Source: Bacillota bacterium (GTDB lineage: Bacteria; Bacillota; Dehalobacteriia; UBA4068). Taken from it: a stretch of DNA of 56,051 bases. This document shows positions 1-7,764 of this stretch, one piece after another. The first letter of the stretch is position 1. Every line of letters starts with the position of its first letter. The DNA lies in assembly GCA_024679955.1 (NCBI GenBank), contig JAILCQ010000040.1, positions 1 through 56,051 of the forward strand. The letters are read 5' to 3'. The position numbers and the translations under genes are program-made. The notes under the pieces are model-generated. The model was not told where the DNA came from, searched no databases, and saw only the letters and a program-made list of their open reading frames with translations.

Positions 1-110
1 GCCTCCCGCAAACACAGTTACGAGGGTCGTATCCCGGATTCTGACCGGATTTCCTAATCACCGCGCCTGCCTTTCGGCAGCAGCGGGGTGACACGATGAA
101 AAGATTTCCC
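1..110 (-). promoter_or_regulatory. Cobalamin (B12) riboswitch-like leader, cut by window edge
   Basis: Read on the minus strand, about 80-1 carries the cobalamin riboswitch core. A P3-like hairpin (CTGCC-GAAA-GGCAG at about 66-84) is followed by AGGAAATCCGGTCAGAATCC, then GACCCTCG and AACTGTG. This order resembles the family pattern of GGGAA, GGTG, A-CCGG, a C-rich strand and ACTGT. Transcription would run leftward off the window, so the controlled gene (commonly B12 transport or synthesis) is not visible. The call rests on primary-sequence resemblance. No covariance model was run, and the 5' boundary is approximate. Confidence 0.7.
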
Positions 111-128
111 TGGCGTTTCGTTTTGCCT

Positions 129-343
129 TGTTTCAAAAAGCCGTGCATCCGTGCATCCGGGGACGGTTCTTTTGTCCCACTTTCTCCCGACGGCAACGCC
201 GGAAGCTGGCCTTTTCCCCATGCCAACGCCTGTTTCAAAAAGCCGGTTTTGGGCCTGCGGGGACGGTTTTTTTATCCCAATTTTCCCCGATTGCAACGCC
301 GGAAGCAGGCCTTTTCCTCTTTCCAATGCCTGTTTCAGAAAGT
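129..343. repeat. About 100-bp tandem repeat, two copies plus a partial third
   Basis: The motif TGTTTCAAAAAGCC starts near 130 and again near 231 and recurs in altered form near 331, so the period is about 101 bp. Each full unit contains a GGGGACGG...TCCCA segment able to fold as a small hairpin (GGGAC/GTCCC in the first copy), then CAACGCCGGAAGC and a CCTTTTCC tract. The two copies differ by scattered substitutions. Short reading frames over this stretch have repetitive, compositionally odd translations and are not credible genes. The TGTTTCAAAAAG motif is also the half-site of the adjacent inverted dyads. Confidence 0.8.
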
Positions 344-505
344 AGACTTTTTGAAACAGATATACTATAATGGTTTTGCGTTCGTTTTAGGTCAAAAAAG
401 GCCATGAAAGCCCATAAAGGGCCCTAAAAACCTCGTAAAAACCCCTGTTTTTTCCATTTTTTGTTTCATATTCATCTGTTTCAAAAAGTCTACCCTTTGA
501 AACAG
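330..505. other. Candidate invertible DNA switch (two inverted recombinase sites)
   Basis: Two 30-bp dyads have the form expected for serine-recombinase crossover sites. The left site (330-359) has arms CTGTTTCAGAAAGT and ACTTTTTGAAACAG around a central AG. The right site (476-505) has arms CTGTTTCAAAAAGT and ACCCTTTGAAACAG around a central CT. AG and CT are reverse complements, so the sites lie in inverted orientation, and a 19-bp perfect inverted repeat (342-360 and 475-493) spans both cores. Recombination would invert about 145 bp. A recombinase gene abuts the right site and its last codons lie inside it. Inversion itself is inferred. Confidence 0.65.
343..371 (+). promoter_or_regulatory. 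Promoter-like sequence inside the invertible segment
   Basis: TAGACT (343-348), 17 bp, then TATAAT (366-371). The -35 lies in the part of the left site shared by both inverted repeats and the -10 lies just inside the segment. As drawn it points right, antisense to the recombinase gene. After inversion the same -10 would join the TAGACT of the right site and point left, toward the riboswitch leader. No comparable -10 follows the right-hand arm in the current orientation. Confidence 0.5.
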
Positions 506-1095
506 ATTTTTTTATCCCCGCAATAGCGCCGGTAAAAGGTGCTGTGGCTTACGCCCAAGATCTTTGCAGCCTCTCGTGTTGTCATTTCGCCGTATTCGCA
601 TTGCAGGTAAAGCCGGTCATACCCCTGCGGCAAGGGGATAGGCGGCCGGCCCAGCCTTTTCCCGCTGGCCTTTGCCGCCGCGATGCCCTCCGCCTGCCGC
701 TGGCGGATGTAATCCCGCTCGGTTTGGGCCACATAGCTGAGGAGCTGCAAAACGATGTCGGCGATCAGCGTGCCGGTCAGGTCCCGGTTCGCCCGCGTGT
801 CCAATAGCGGCATATCCAGCACCACGATGGCGGCCTGTTTTTCCTTGGTGACGATGCGCCACTGTTCCAAAATCTCCTCATAATTGCGGCCCAGGCGGTC
901 GATGCTCTTCACCACAAGGGTATCGCCGCTTTTCAGCTTGCACAGCAGCCGCTGATAGTTTTCCCGCTCAAAATCCTTGCCCGACTGTTTGTCCAAAAAG
1001 ATTCGCCTCCTTTCCAGACCGAAAGCCTTCAATGCCAACATCTGCCGCTGTTCGTTCTGTTCCCTGGTGGATACTCTGGCATAGCCGTAATCCAT
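490..1095 (-). CDS. Small serine recombinase (resolvase/invertase family)
   Basis: A 201-residue protein with the resolvase/invertase N-terminal catalytic domain: YGYARVST near the start with the nucleophile Ser9, then VVKSIDRLGRNYEEI and a long E-helix. A short C-terminal helix-turn-helix follows (GRPPIPLP, then TREAAKILGVSHSTFYRR). The length is typical of Hin/Gin/Tn3-resolvase enzymes, not large serine integrases. The start is the ATG at 1095 because GGAGG at 1103-1107 sits 8 nt upstream; two upstream in-frame ATGs are too close to or before it. The stop codon and last residues are encoded within the right-hand 30-bp dyad. This suggests a dedicated invertase for that switch. A stand-alone transposon resolvase is the alternative. 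Confidence 0.9.
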   Translation of the reverse strand: MDYGYARVSTREQNEQRQMLALKAFGLERRRIFLDKQSGKDFERENYQRLLCKLKSGDTLVVKSIDRLGRNYEEILEQWRIVTKEKQAAIVVLDMPLLDTRANRDLTGTLIADIVLQLLSYVAQTERDYIRQRQAEGIAAAKASGKRLGRPPIPLPQGYDRLYLQCEYGEMTTREAAKILGVSHSTFYRRYCGDKKICFKG

Positions 1096-1200
1096 AGTCA
1101 TGACCTCCAATCTGTATTTGATACCGATAAGCCTGATTTGTCACCGGAAAGCGCCCCTCCTGCCACGATTTCCCGGCGGGCGGTAACGTTTGCGGGGCAA

Positions 1201-1247
1201 AATAAAAAAACCCTGCAAGAGATCGTTTGTATCGATCGCCTGCAGGG
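1201..1247 (-). terminator. Intrinsic terminator, minus strand
   Basis: CCCTGCA (1211-1217) pairs with TGCAGGG (1241-1247), with inner GATC pairing, followed on the minus strand by a T-rich tail (1210-1201). It is the second terminator after the surface-protein gene and would insulate the recombinase gene from read-through. The remainder of 1096-1410 holds no gene that I can support. Confidence 0.65.
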
Positions 1248-1341
1248 CTTGGCGTATGCGGCGGAAGCCTTGGCCAAGGCCACGGCGGTTTCCGGGGCTG
1301 CTCTTTCCGGCGGAAAAGCCGCCCCGGTTCGCCCACAGAAA

Positions 1342-1381
1342 AGCAAAAACCCGAGGCCGGTCTTGGCCTCGGATTTTTGCT
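1342..1381. terminator. Strong bidirectional terminator
   Basis: AGCAAAAA-C-CCGAGGCC (1342-1358) and GGCCTCGG-A-TTTTTGCT (1365-1381) form a long stem with a 6-nt loop. It lies directly downstream of the minus-strand surface-protein gene. Confidence 0.85.
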
Positions 1382-1410
1382 TGGCTTGTATTGTATAAAG
1401 GGCTTGCCGG

Positions 1411-4079
1411 TTATTTCACGTTTTCCATAAACCGCATGAGGATGGCTGCGGCCTGGGCCCGGGTGGCGCCCTGGCCGGGCAGCAGGTTGTGCTGCTCGTC
1501 GCCTTGCATCAGTTCCGCGCCGCAGGCCCATTGCATGGCCGGCATGGCCCAGCTGCTGATGCTGAAGGCGTCGTTATAAGAGAGGATATTGGTGTCCTCG
1601 CCTACGCTGACGTCATAGCCTTTGAACTTGGCATAGCGGTAGAGGATCGCCGCCATCTGCTCCCGGGTGATGTTGTCGTTCGGCCCGAATTTGCCGTTGC
1701 CGTAGCCTTCCACGATGCCGTTGGCATTGGCCCAGATCACCGCGTCGGCGTACCACTGACCATCAGCCACGTCGCTGAAGGGATTGGCTTCGCTGACAGC
1801 GGGGCTGCCGGCCAGGCGATAGAGGATGGTGACGATCATGGCCCGGTTGGTGGTTCCGTTGGGGTCGAAGCGGTTGGCGCTGACGCCCTGCATCAAGCCT
1901 TTTTCCACCACATAATCCACCGCTTCATGATACCAGGCGTTTTCGCTTATGTCCGTAAAGTTCGCGGAGGGGCAAACATGCTCTTGCTCTTTTTCTTTAA
2001 ATGTCACGGCCACTTTGACTTTGCCGGCGGGCATCTTAAAGGTGTAGCTGCCGTCGCCGTTCTCCTTCACGGGGATATTGTCCCCGTCCCGGTCGGTGGC
2101 GGTGACTTTTTCCACCTCATAGCCTTCATCGGGCCGGGTGGTAACGGTGACGGTCTCGTCTTCTCTGGCGGCGGTGGGTTTCACCGCAGCGGAACCGTTA
2201 TCCCCCACGTCCAGCGTTATGCCGTAGGAAGGATCGCTGCCGGAGCCGCTGCCGTTGCCGCCGGGGTAGCTCTTCTTGACATAATTGGCCTGTACCACTA
2301 CATTACCGGCCGGCATGGTGAAGCTGGTGCGGTAGGCGTTGGGGTTGTCGAGAACTGCGCCGCCGGAAAGCACCTGCCACCTGTCGAAGGTGTAGCCGCT
2401 TTTCAGCTTGGGCGTGATCGTAACGGTCTCGCCGGGCAGGGCCTCGCTCTTATCCAACCTGCCGTCGATGACGGTGACGGGGAAGACGCGGGCGTAGGTG
2501 TTGGTCAGCTCCGCCGCGGCGCTGTCGCCGGAAACGGTCACGCTGACCGGAGCGTCCTCCGTGCCTTCCTCGGTCTCATAATCCTCCGGCACGGTTTCCC
2601 AAATCTGCAGGGACTCTGCCCCGGCCGGGATCACCATTTCATAGGTCCAGGTGTCGTCGCCGTTATCTACCCATGCGCCGGCGTCCCGGTCGGTGGTAAG
2701 CAGATAAGCGGTTTTCAGATAGTAGAGCTCCAGGGAATTCTCGGCGGTGGGATGGCACCAGATGTCGTATTGCTCGCCATCCGCTTCGGTGGTATATTCC
2801 GTTTTGAAATCGTCCGTAGCGGGCAAAAGACCGGAGATATATGCAAGGAGCTCCGACTCGCTCATTTTTGCCAGGGCAGCGTTTTCCCAGGCCTGGGCGT
2901 CTTTCAGCGATTTTACAAGCACCGAACCGCCGGTACCGGCGCTGGCCTCGATGGAAAAGGCGGCGATGTTCCTTGCCGTTTCCGGGGCCGTGACCTTGAT
3001 GAAAACGCTCAGATCATCCGGCCGCGCATTGGCAGCATCGCTGTAGTCTTCCCAGGTTTTGGTGATGGCGAGGGGGATAGCCTGTCCCAAAATGGCCTCG
3101 CCGTCTTGGGTCAGGACCACACAGTAGTCCTCTTTGTCACAGAAGAAATTGGACTCGTCGCCGTTGCCCGGCAGGCCCTCGGTAAAAGCCGCGTCGGGGC
3201 TCTTGGGCCAGATGCCGATCTTTGCGCCTTCCAGACTGCCAACGATTTTGATCTTGGGCAAGTTGGCCATCTTCACATCGGCGGCAGCGCCTTCGCCGTT
3301 GGTGTTGCCCGAGATCACCGGGTCGCCGCGAAGGGTGAAATCCGTGGTGCTCTCGTTGAACCATACGGCGTAACCGTTATCCACGCTGGTGGAGGTGTTG
3401 CCGGTAATGACGCCCCCGCTGAGCGTAAAAGTACCGTATCCGTCTCTGAAGTAGACGCCGGAGCAGGCAGCAGCCTTGTTGTTGCTGATCTCGCCGCCGG
3501 TCATAACAAAGGAGCTGGGGGTAGCACTGCGATAAAAGCCAACGATAGCATTGTTGGATTCGTTTTTGGTGATGGAACCGCCGTTTAAGGTAAATTTGCC
3601 GTCTCTCACATAAACGCCGGCGCTGATAGTTGCCTTGTTTTCGGTGATGGAACCGCCGTTCATGATGCATTCGCCATAGTAGACAAAGACGCCGCCGGCG
3701 TCGCCGCTGCAATTGCCGCCGGTGATCTTGCCGGAGCCGGTCGAGTCATTGATGATGAGCTTGGCGTTCTTTTCGACCTTGATGACATAACCCAGGGCAA
3801 CAGCCTGCTTATCTTTCAGGCCGCGGTCGATGGACTTGCCGTTCAGGTTGAGCGTTACCGTCACGCCCTCCGGCACCACCAGAGCCACATCATCCGCATC
3901 GGCCACCACGTTGCCGGTAAGCGTGATCTCGCCGCCCGCCGTCATTTTCTCCTGAAGGCCGCTCCAGGTAAGCGCGGCATTGGCGTCCTCGCCCGCTGCC
4001 AGGGCCGCCATGGGAAGCAGGCCAAAGGCCAAAAGTACGGCAAAGACGAAGGCAAAAATCTTACTGGTTTTCCTTTCAT
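1411..4079 (-). CDS. S-layer-homology surface protein with beta-helix and InlB-type repeats; frameshift at start
   Basis: The continuous frame (stop at 1411, open back to 4107) encodes a signal peptide ending LPMAALAAG. Next comes a region of short repeated GGSI/GGxIT strands typical of a right-handed beta-helix, two InlB B-repeat-like domains (GYTFDRWQ...AGNVVVQANY and a second copy), and three C-terminal SLH domains (FTDISENAWY, FSDVADGQWY, and a weaker third). SLH domains bind secondary wall polymer, so it should be a cell-surface adhesin or wall protein. The only good start, ATG 4079 with GAGGTG 5-6 nt upstream, is one frame off. Adding one A after ATGAAA would give an ideal MKRKTSKIFAF signal peptide. 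Without this the first usable start is TTG 4032, inside the signal peptide. Confidence 0.85.
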
Positions 4080-4251
4080 AAAAGCACCTCGTTCCTAAAT
4101 GGTTTGGTCACAAAGACAAACGCCGCCGATCCGGCCGCAACGGCCGGCATACAAAAACGGATCGGGGAACGCCGCCAGCGGCGCAAAACGGTTTTTATCC
4201 GTTGCCATCCTCCGCAGCGCGTTAATGAAAATGAATACAATATACATAACA

Positions 4252-4280
4252 AGTATAGTATATTCCCACCGTCTTTTCAA
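4252..4280 (-). promoter_or_regulatory. Promoter of the SLH surface protein
   Basis: On the minus strand, TTGAAA (4280-4275), a 17-bp spacer and TATACT (4257-4252). This leaves an untranslated leader of about 165 nt before the ATG at 4079. The leader contains GC-rich self-complementary stretches (GCCGGCCG, CGGCCGG) that I could not assign to a known riboswitch. The rest of 4281-4470 is AT-rich and holds no gene that I can see. Confidence 0.7.
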
Positions 4281-4470
4281 TAGGAACGCCGTTATATAGA
4301 TTGCTTGTTTTATTATGAATCCGTGTGTTATTTTTTCTATCTATATGTGATCAATTTGTTTCTTCCGCAAGGCGGGTGATTTCACGTTCGTTTTCTGGTT
4401 TTTCTATCCGCATTTTTCTATCCGCCAAGAAACCGGTCCGGCCCCAGGGCAACGCTGCCTTGGCCTTCCC

Positions 4471-5346
4471 TCAACGGTTGCCGGTCTTTCCGCCCAGCAC
4501 CTGATTCAGTTGGTCTTGCAGCAAATTCATCATAGCGGCGTTATCAATGCCGCCCATAATGGGCTGACCGACGATGCGGCCCTGGCCGTCTACCACATAG
4601 GTGGTGGGAAAGCCCAGTATCTGCCCGGCAAATTGCCCGGCCTCGCTGTCGCTGGCAAACCAGACGTTCTGATAAACGGTGCCTTTCTCTTCCAGTATCC
4701 TTTTGGCCTCCGCGATCTGGCCTTCATCCCCGTCCAGGGTATCGGTGTTGACGCCGACGACCGCGCCGCCCTTTTCCTGCAGTTGCCGGTGCAGGGCGTT
4801 CAGATCCTCCATTTCCGCCAGGCAGGAAGGACAGGTGTTGAACCAAAAGTTCACCACCGTGACCGTGTTGCCGGAAAAAAGGCTTTGGCTGTCCACGGCG
4901 TTGCCGTCCAGATCCTTGCCGCTGAAAGCAGGAAAAGGTTCCGCTTCGGCGTCCCCGCCCTGCAGCTTTTCATATTGGGCTTCCAGCGCTTCCAGCTCCG
5001 CCTCCAGGCCGCGGATCTTTTCCATATCCCCGTCCAGCGCCTTGCGGTCCGAGTCTTCCAGGGTATCCCCGTACTTGTCCAGCAGCGTTTGCAAATAGGC
5101 GCTGATGGCGCTGCCTGCATAAACCTGGCCGCCCGCACCTTCCTCCTGGGCGAAGAGCCCGTCCCACAGGGCGCCGTGGCCGTCCATGACTTCATTGATC
5201 TGCCGGATTTGCCCGTCGATTTTCTCTTGCAGTTCATCCGCGGTCAGGTTTGTATCGTCCGCCGCCGGCAAATCGCCGCCGCAGGCGGTCAGGGCAAAAA
5301 CCATGACCAGCGTCAACAGATATGCTGCTATCCTTTTCCGATCCAT
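4471..5346 (-). CDS. TlpA-like thiol-redox lipoprotein
   Basis: A 291-residue exported lipoprotein. The start is ATG 5346, preceded by AAGGAGG at 6 nt. A hydrophobic signal ends in the lipobox LTAC (Cys22). Residues about 35-140 are charged and helical, probably coiled coil (EAELEALEAQYEKL). The C-terminal half is a thioredoxin-fold redoxin domain with the active-site CPSC in NFWFNTCPSCLAEM and the cis-Pro loop GFPTTYVVD. It is the last gene of a three-gene operon, 11 nt after the polyferredoxin gene. The pairing suggests that electrons pass from the membrane iron-sulfur protein to this extracytoplasmic thiol protein. The final target is unknown; methionine sulfoxide or disulfide reduction are guesses. 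Confidence 0.9.
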   Translation of the reverse strand: MDRKRIAAYLLTLVMVFALTACGGDLPAADDTNLTADELQEKIDGQIRQINEVMDGHGALWDGLFAQEEGAGGQVYAGSAISAYLQTLLDKYGDTLEDSDRKALDGDMEKIRGLEAELEALEAQYEKLQGGDAEAEPFPAFSGKDLDGNAVDSQSLFSGNTVTVVNFWFNTCPSCLAEMEDLNALHRQLQEKGGAVVGVNTDTLDGDEGQIAEAKRILEEKGTVYQNVWFASDSEAGQFAGQILGFPTTYVVDGQGRIVGQPIMGGIDNAAMMNLLQDQLNQVLGGKTGNR

Positions 5347-5357
5347 GTTCATCCTCC

Positions 5358-6272
5358 TTATGCCGATCCCAAGTTTGTTTCTTTGCTTGTTTCCCCTTCT
5401 GCAGGCTTGCCGCCAAATCCCCAGGTATAGCAGATGGCCTTTTGCGGACAGGCCCGGACGCACATGCCGCAGCGGATGCATTCGCTGTGATTGGCATGCC
5501 TGGTCACATCCACGTCCATTTTGCAGGCGGCGGCGCATTGGCCGCAGGCGACGCAGCGGCTTTTATCCACCTGCATTTGCAGCAGCGATATCCGGTTGAA
5601 CAGCCCGTAAAACGCGCCCAGCGGACACAGCCACTTGCAAAAAGGACGGTAGAAGACCACGCTGAGCAGGACGGTCAGCCCCAGCAAAACCGCTTTCCAG
5701 GTAAACAGCGGACCCAGAGCGGCGCGGACGCCGGCGTTTGTCAAAGCCATGGGGATCGCCCCCTGCAATATCCCCTGGGGGCACAGGTACTTGCAAAACC
5801 AGGGCTCGCCCATGCCCAGTTCGTCCACGGCCAGCATGGGCAGGAAAACCACCGCCAGCAGCAGCACAATGTATTTCAGCCAACGCAGCGGCCGCAAGCG
5901 TTTGCCGGAAAACTTGCGGCTGGGGATTTTGTGCAGCCATTCCTGAAACCAGCCGAAAGGACAGAGAAAACCGCAAAGGAACCGTCCCAGCAGCACGCCC
6001 AGGAGAATCAGAAAACCGGTAATATAATAGGAAAAACGGAATGCGGAAGAACCCACCGCCGCCTGGAACGCGCCGATGGGACAGGAGGCTGTCGCGGCGG
6101 GACAGGAATAGCAGTTCAGTCCCGGCACGCAGACGGTTTTCAGCGGCCCTTGGTATATCGTCCCTTTGAAAAAGTTGGCAAGATGGACATTGCTCAGCAG
6201 CGTAGCCGCCGCCTGTATCCATCCCCGGGCCCGGGCCAAAAGCCGGGAAACGCCGTCCCTGCGCTCAACCAA
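5358..6272 (-). CDS. Membrane 4Fe-4S polyferredoxin (NapH/CcoG-like)
   Basis: A 304-residue integral membrane iron-sulfur protein. Several hydrophobic segments (about 80-100, 128-150 and 190-215) alternate with cysteine motifs of the NapH type: CYSCP near 55, FLCGFLCPFGW, CKYLCPQG and CKWLCPLG. Two classical 4Fe-4S ferredoxin motifs follow near the C-terminus (CVACGQCAAACK and CIRCGMCVRACP). The start is TTG 6272, the only start before an upstream in-frame stop, with GGAG 10 nt upstream. It overlaps the preceding miniprotein gene by 8 bp, implying translational coupling. The probable role is electron transfer across or into the membrane for the downstream lipoprotein. Confidence 0.88.
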   Translation of the reverse strand: MVERRDGVSRLLARARGWIQAAATLLSNVHLANFFKGTIYQGPLKTVCVPGLNCYSCPAATASCPIGAFQAAVGSSAFRFSYYITGFLILLGVLLGRFLCGFLCPFGWFQEWLHKIPSRKFSGKRLRPLRWLKYIVLLLAVVFLPMLAVDELGMGEPWFCKYLCPQGILQGAIPMALTNAGVRAALGPLFTWKAVLLGLTVLLSVVFYRPFCKWLCPLGAFYGLFNRISLLQMQVDKSRCVACGQCAAACKMDVDVTRHANHSECIRCGMCVRACPQKAICYTWGFGGKPAEGETSKETNLGSA

Positions 6273-6411
6273 TGCCGATACACTCCAAACAGATTTTTAC
6301 GGCCTTGGACAGCACCGCGGCGGCCTCGCCGCGGCTTGCGCCATAGGCGATAAAGGCCGAGGCGGCCAGCAGCAGCCCTGCTTGTACAGCGGCTTTCTTT
6401 TGCCTTGCCAT
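6265..6411 (-). CDS. CD1871A-family CXXC membrane miniprotein
   Basis: A 48-residue protein: a short basic N-terminus, one hydrophobic helix (GLLLAASAFIAYGAS) and the diagnostic C-terminal CLECIGIG containing a CXXC pair. This matches the CD1871A-family CXXC-motif proteins, which I recall sitting next to a 4Fe-4S membrane protein and a TlpA-like lipoprotein, as here. The ATG at 6411 follows a purine-rich GGAAGGG...GGGGG stretch. It is the first gene of the operon, and its TGA (6267-6265) lies inside the start of the next gene. The role is inferred to be a small redox partner or assembly subunit in the membrane; no biochemical function is known to me. Confidence 0.85.
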   Translation of the reverse strand: MARQKKAAVQAGLLLAASAFIAYGASRGEAAAVLSKAVKICLECIGIG

Positions 6412-6563
6412 TGCCCCCACATCCCTTCCGTCGTTTCCCTTGGTTTCTTGTGATATATTACCACCTGCAAAAGAAAATCCCTGTTTTTTTTCCGCTTTGC
6501 CGGAACTTATTTTTGATCCGCCGGGTTTTATGCGGGTATTTCGCGGCAAAACCGATAGGAAAT

Positions 6564-6592
6564 TTGCAATTCCGCCCCATATGCGTTACACT
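6564..6592 (+). promoter_or_regulatory. Promoter of the LysR-type regulator gene
   Basis: TTGCAA (6564-6569), 17 bp, TACACT (6587-6592), giving a leader of about 90 nt. It lies in the 278-bp divergent region between the regulator and the CXXC operon. I did not find an equally clear promoter on the minus strand. Confidence 0.6.
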
Positions 6593-6689
6593 ATTTACAG
6601 CTTTTGCGGGAGGCTTCCCTTGATGCTTTGCCAACGGAAGCCAAACGGCGCTTTCCCAAAACCGTCCGGGCACAAAATGGAGCAGAAAA

Positions 6690-7580
6690 ATGGATATACG
6701 GACTTTGCAGTACTTCGTTACGGTGGCCGAGGAATTGAATATCACCAGGGCCGCCGAAAAGTTGCATATCAGCCAGCCGCCCCTCAGCGCCCAGATCAAA
6801 AACCTGGAGCTGGAACTGGATACGGTATTGTTCATCCGGGGCAAAAGGCGTCTGACGCTTACGGAATCCGGCCAATTGCTGTACCGAAGGGCCAAAAGCA
6901 TACTTCATCTGGAGGAAAAGACCCGGTCGGAGATCCTTTCCATGGGCGACGGCATGCGCGGCACCATAGCCATGGGGCTGGTGGAGGGCATGGCCCCGGA
7001 TATCGCCGCCGATTGGTTCGCGGAGTTTTTGAAACAATATCCCCATGTGCGGTTCCGCATCCTGGACGGCAATAGCGACGATCTGCTGGAAAAGCTGCGC
7101 AGCGGCATCATCAGCCTGGCGGTGATCACCCCGCCCTGCGACAATTCCCTTTTGAACAGCTTCTATGTAGGCGAAGAAAAGATGACCGCCCTGATGAGCC
7201 AATATCATCCGCTGGCGGCCGCAGAAAGCCGGCAGATCCGGGTGGCGGATCTGATCGGCGAAAGCCTGATCGTTCCCAGCCGCAAGGCGGTCATCGAAAC
7301 TATATACAAATGGTTCCGGGCCGAAAACGCCGAGCCGAAAATCGTCTGCGAGATGGACAGTTATCTGGACGCCGCCGCCCTGGCCGGCAGAAGGGCCGGC
7401 GTCAGCATATATCCCCGGACGGCCTATATCCCCAATGATTTTCTGGTCTGCAAGGAGATCGCCGGCGAAGATAAAAAAATGGAGTATTTTTTCGTCTGGT
7501 TGAAAGGCCATCCCCTGCCGGCCATCGAGGAAAAATTCATCGACTTCGTCAAGGACAAAGTAAACCGCGGCGAAGAATAG
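6690..7580 (+). CDS. LysR-family transcriptional regulator
   Basis: A 296-residue protein of standard LTTR length. The N-terminal winged helix-turn-helix is clear (MDIRTLQYFVTVAEELNITR, then AAEKLHISQPPLSAQIKNLE). A linker helix is followed by a type 2 periplasmic-binding-like effector domain (from about residue 92, ending GAGVSIYP-type positions and a C-terminal helix). The start is supported by GGAG 8-10 nt upstream. It is divergent from the CD1871A/polyferredoxin/TlpA operon, the classic arrangement for a LysR regulator and its target, so it may respond to redox or thiol stress. The effector is unknown. Confidence 0.92.
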   Translation: MDIRTLQYFVTVAEELNITRAAEKLHISQPPLSAQIKNLELELDTVLFIRGKRRLTLTESGQLLYRRAKSILHLEEKTRSEILSMGDGMRGTIAMGLVEGMAPDIAADWFAEFLKQYPHVRFRILDGNSDDLLEKLRSGIISLAVITPPCDNSLLNSFYVGEEKMTALMSQYHPLAAAESRQIRVADLIGESLIVPSRKAVIETIYKWFRAENAEPKIVCEMDSYLDAAALAGRRAGVSIYPRTAYIPNDFLVCKEIAGEDKKMEYFFVWLKGHPLPAIEEKFIDFVKDKVNRGEE

Positions 7581-7625
7581 CATGGCCGCAAAGCGGCTTC
7601 GCCGCTCAACCGGATCAAAACACAA

Positions 7626-7653
7626 GAGAGAGCCTGCATATGCGGGCTTTCTC
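7626..7653 (+). terminator. Hairpin terminator after the LysR gene
   Basis: GAGAGAGCCTGC (7626-7637) pairs with GCGGGCTTTCTC (7642-7653) over 12 bp with two G-U pairs, followed by a short T-containing tail. It lies 45 nt after the stop codon. Confidence 0.6.
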
Positions 7654-7654
7654 T

Positions 7655-7677
7655 TATCATATGCAAAACATATGATA
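7655..7677. repeat. Perfect palindrome upstream of glnN
   Basis: TATCATATG (7655-7663) and CATATGATA (7669-7677) are perfect 9-bp arms around CAAAA. It lies about 90 bp before the glutamine synthetase start. It could be a regulator binding site for nitrogen control or the tail of the preceding terminator. I could not fit a convincing -35/-10 pair next to it. Confidence 0.5.
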
Positions 7678-7764
7678 CTGCCTATGATATATGTATTTCC
7701 TTTGTTCTCTCAATAGCGTTATTCTGGTAGTATGTTTTTTCTTTCAGGAAAGAGGTGGCTTTCT

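Noticed and set aside
96-407. Several short plus-strand open frames over the left repeats
   Set aside because: They are generated by the tandem repeats in different frames and lack ribosome sites and conserved motifs.
1489-3588. A 699-codon plus-strand open frame opposite the SLH protein gene
   Set aside because: Its translation is Gly/Val/Ala-rich with no domain motifs and mirrors the GC-skewed codons of the real minus-strand gene. It has no ribosome site.
4080-4250. A riboswitch in the long leader of the SLH gene
   Set aside because: The leader has GC-rich self-complementary segments, but I could not match any known aptamer motif.
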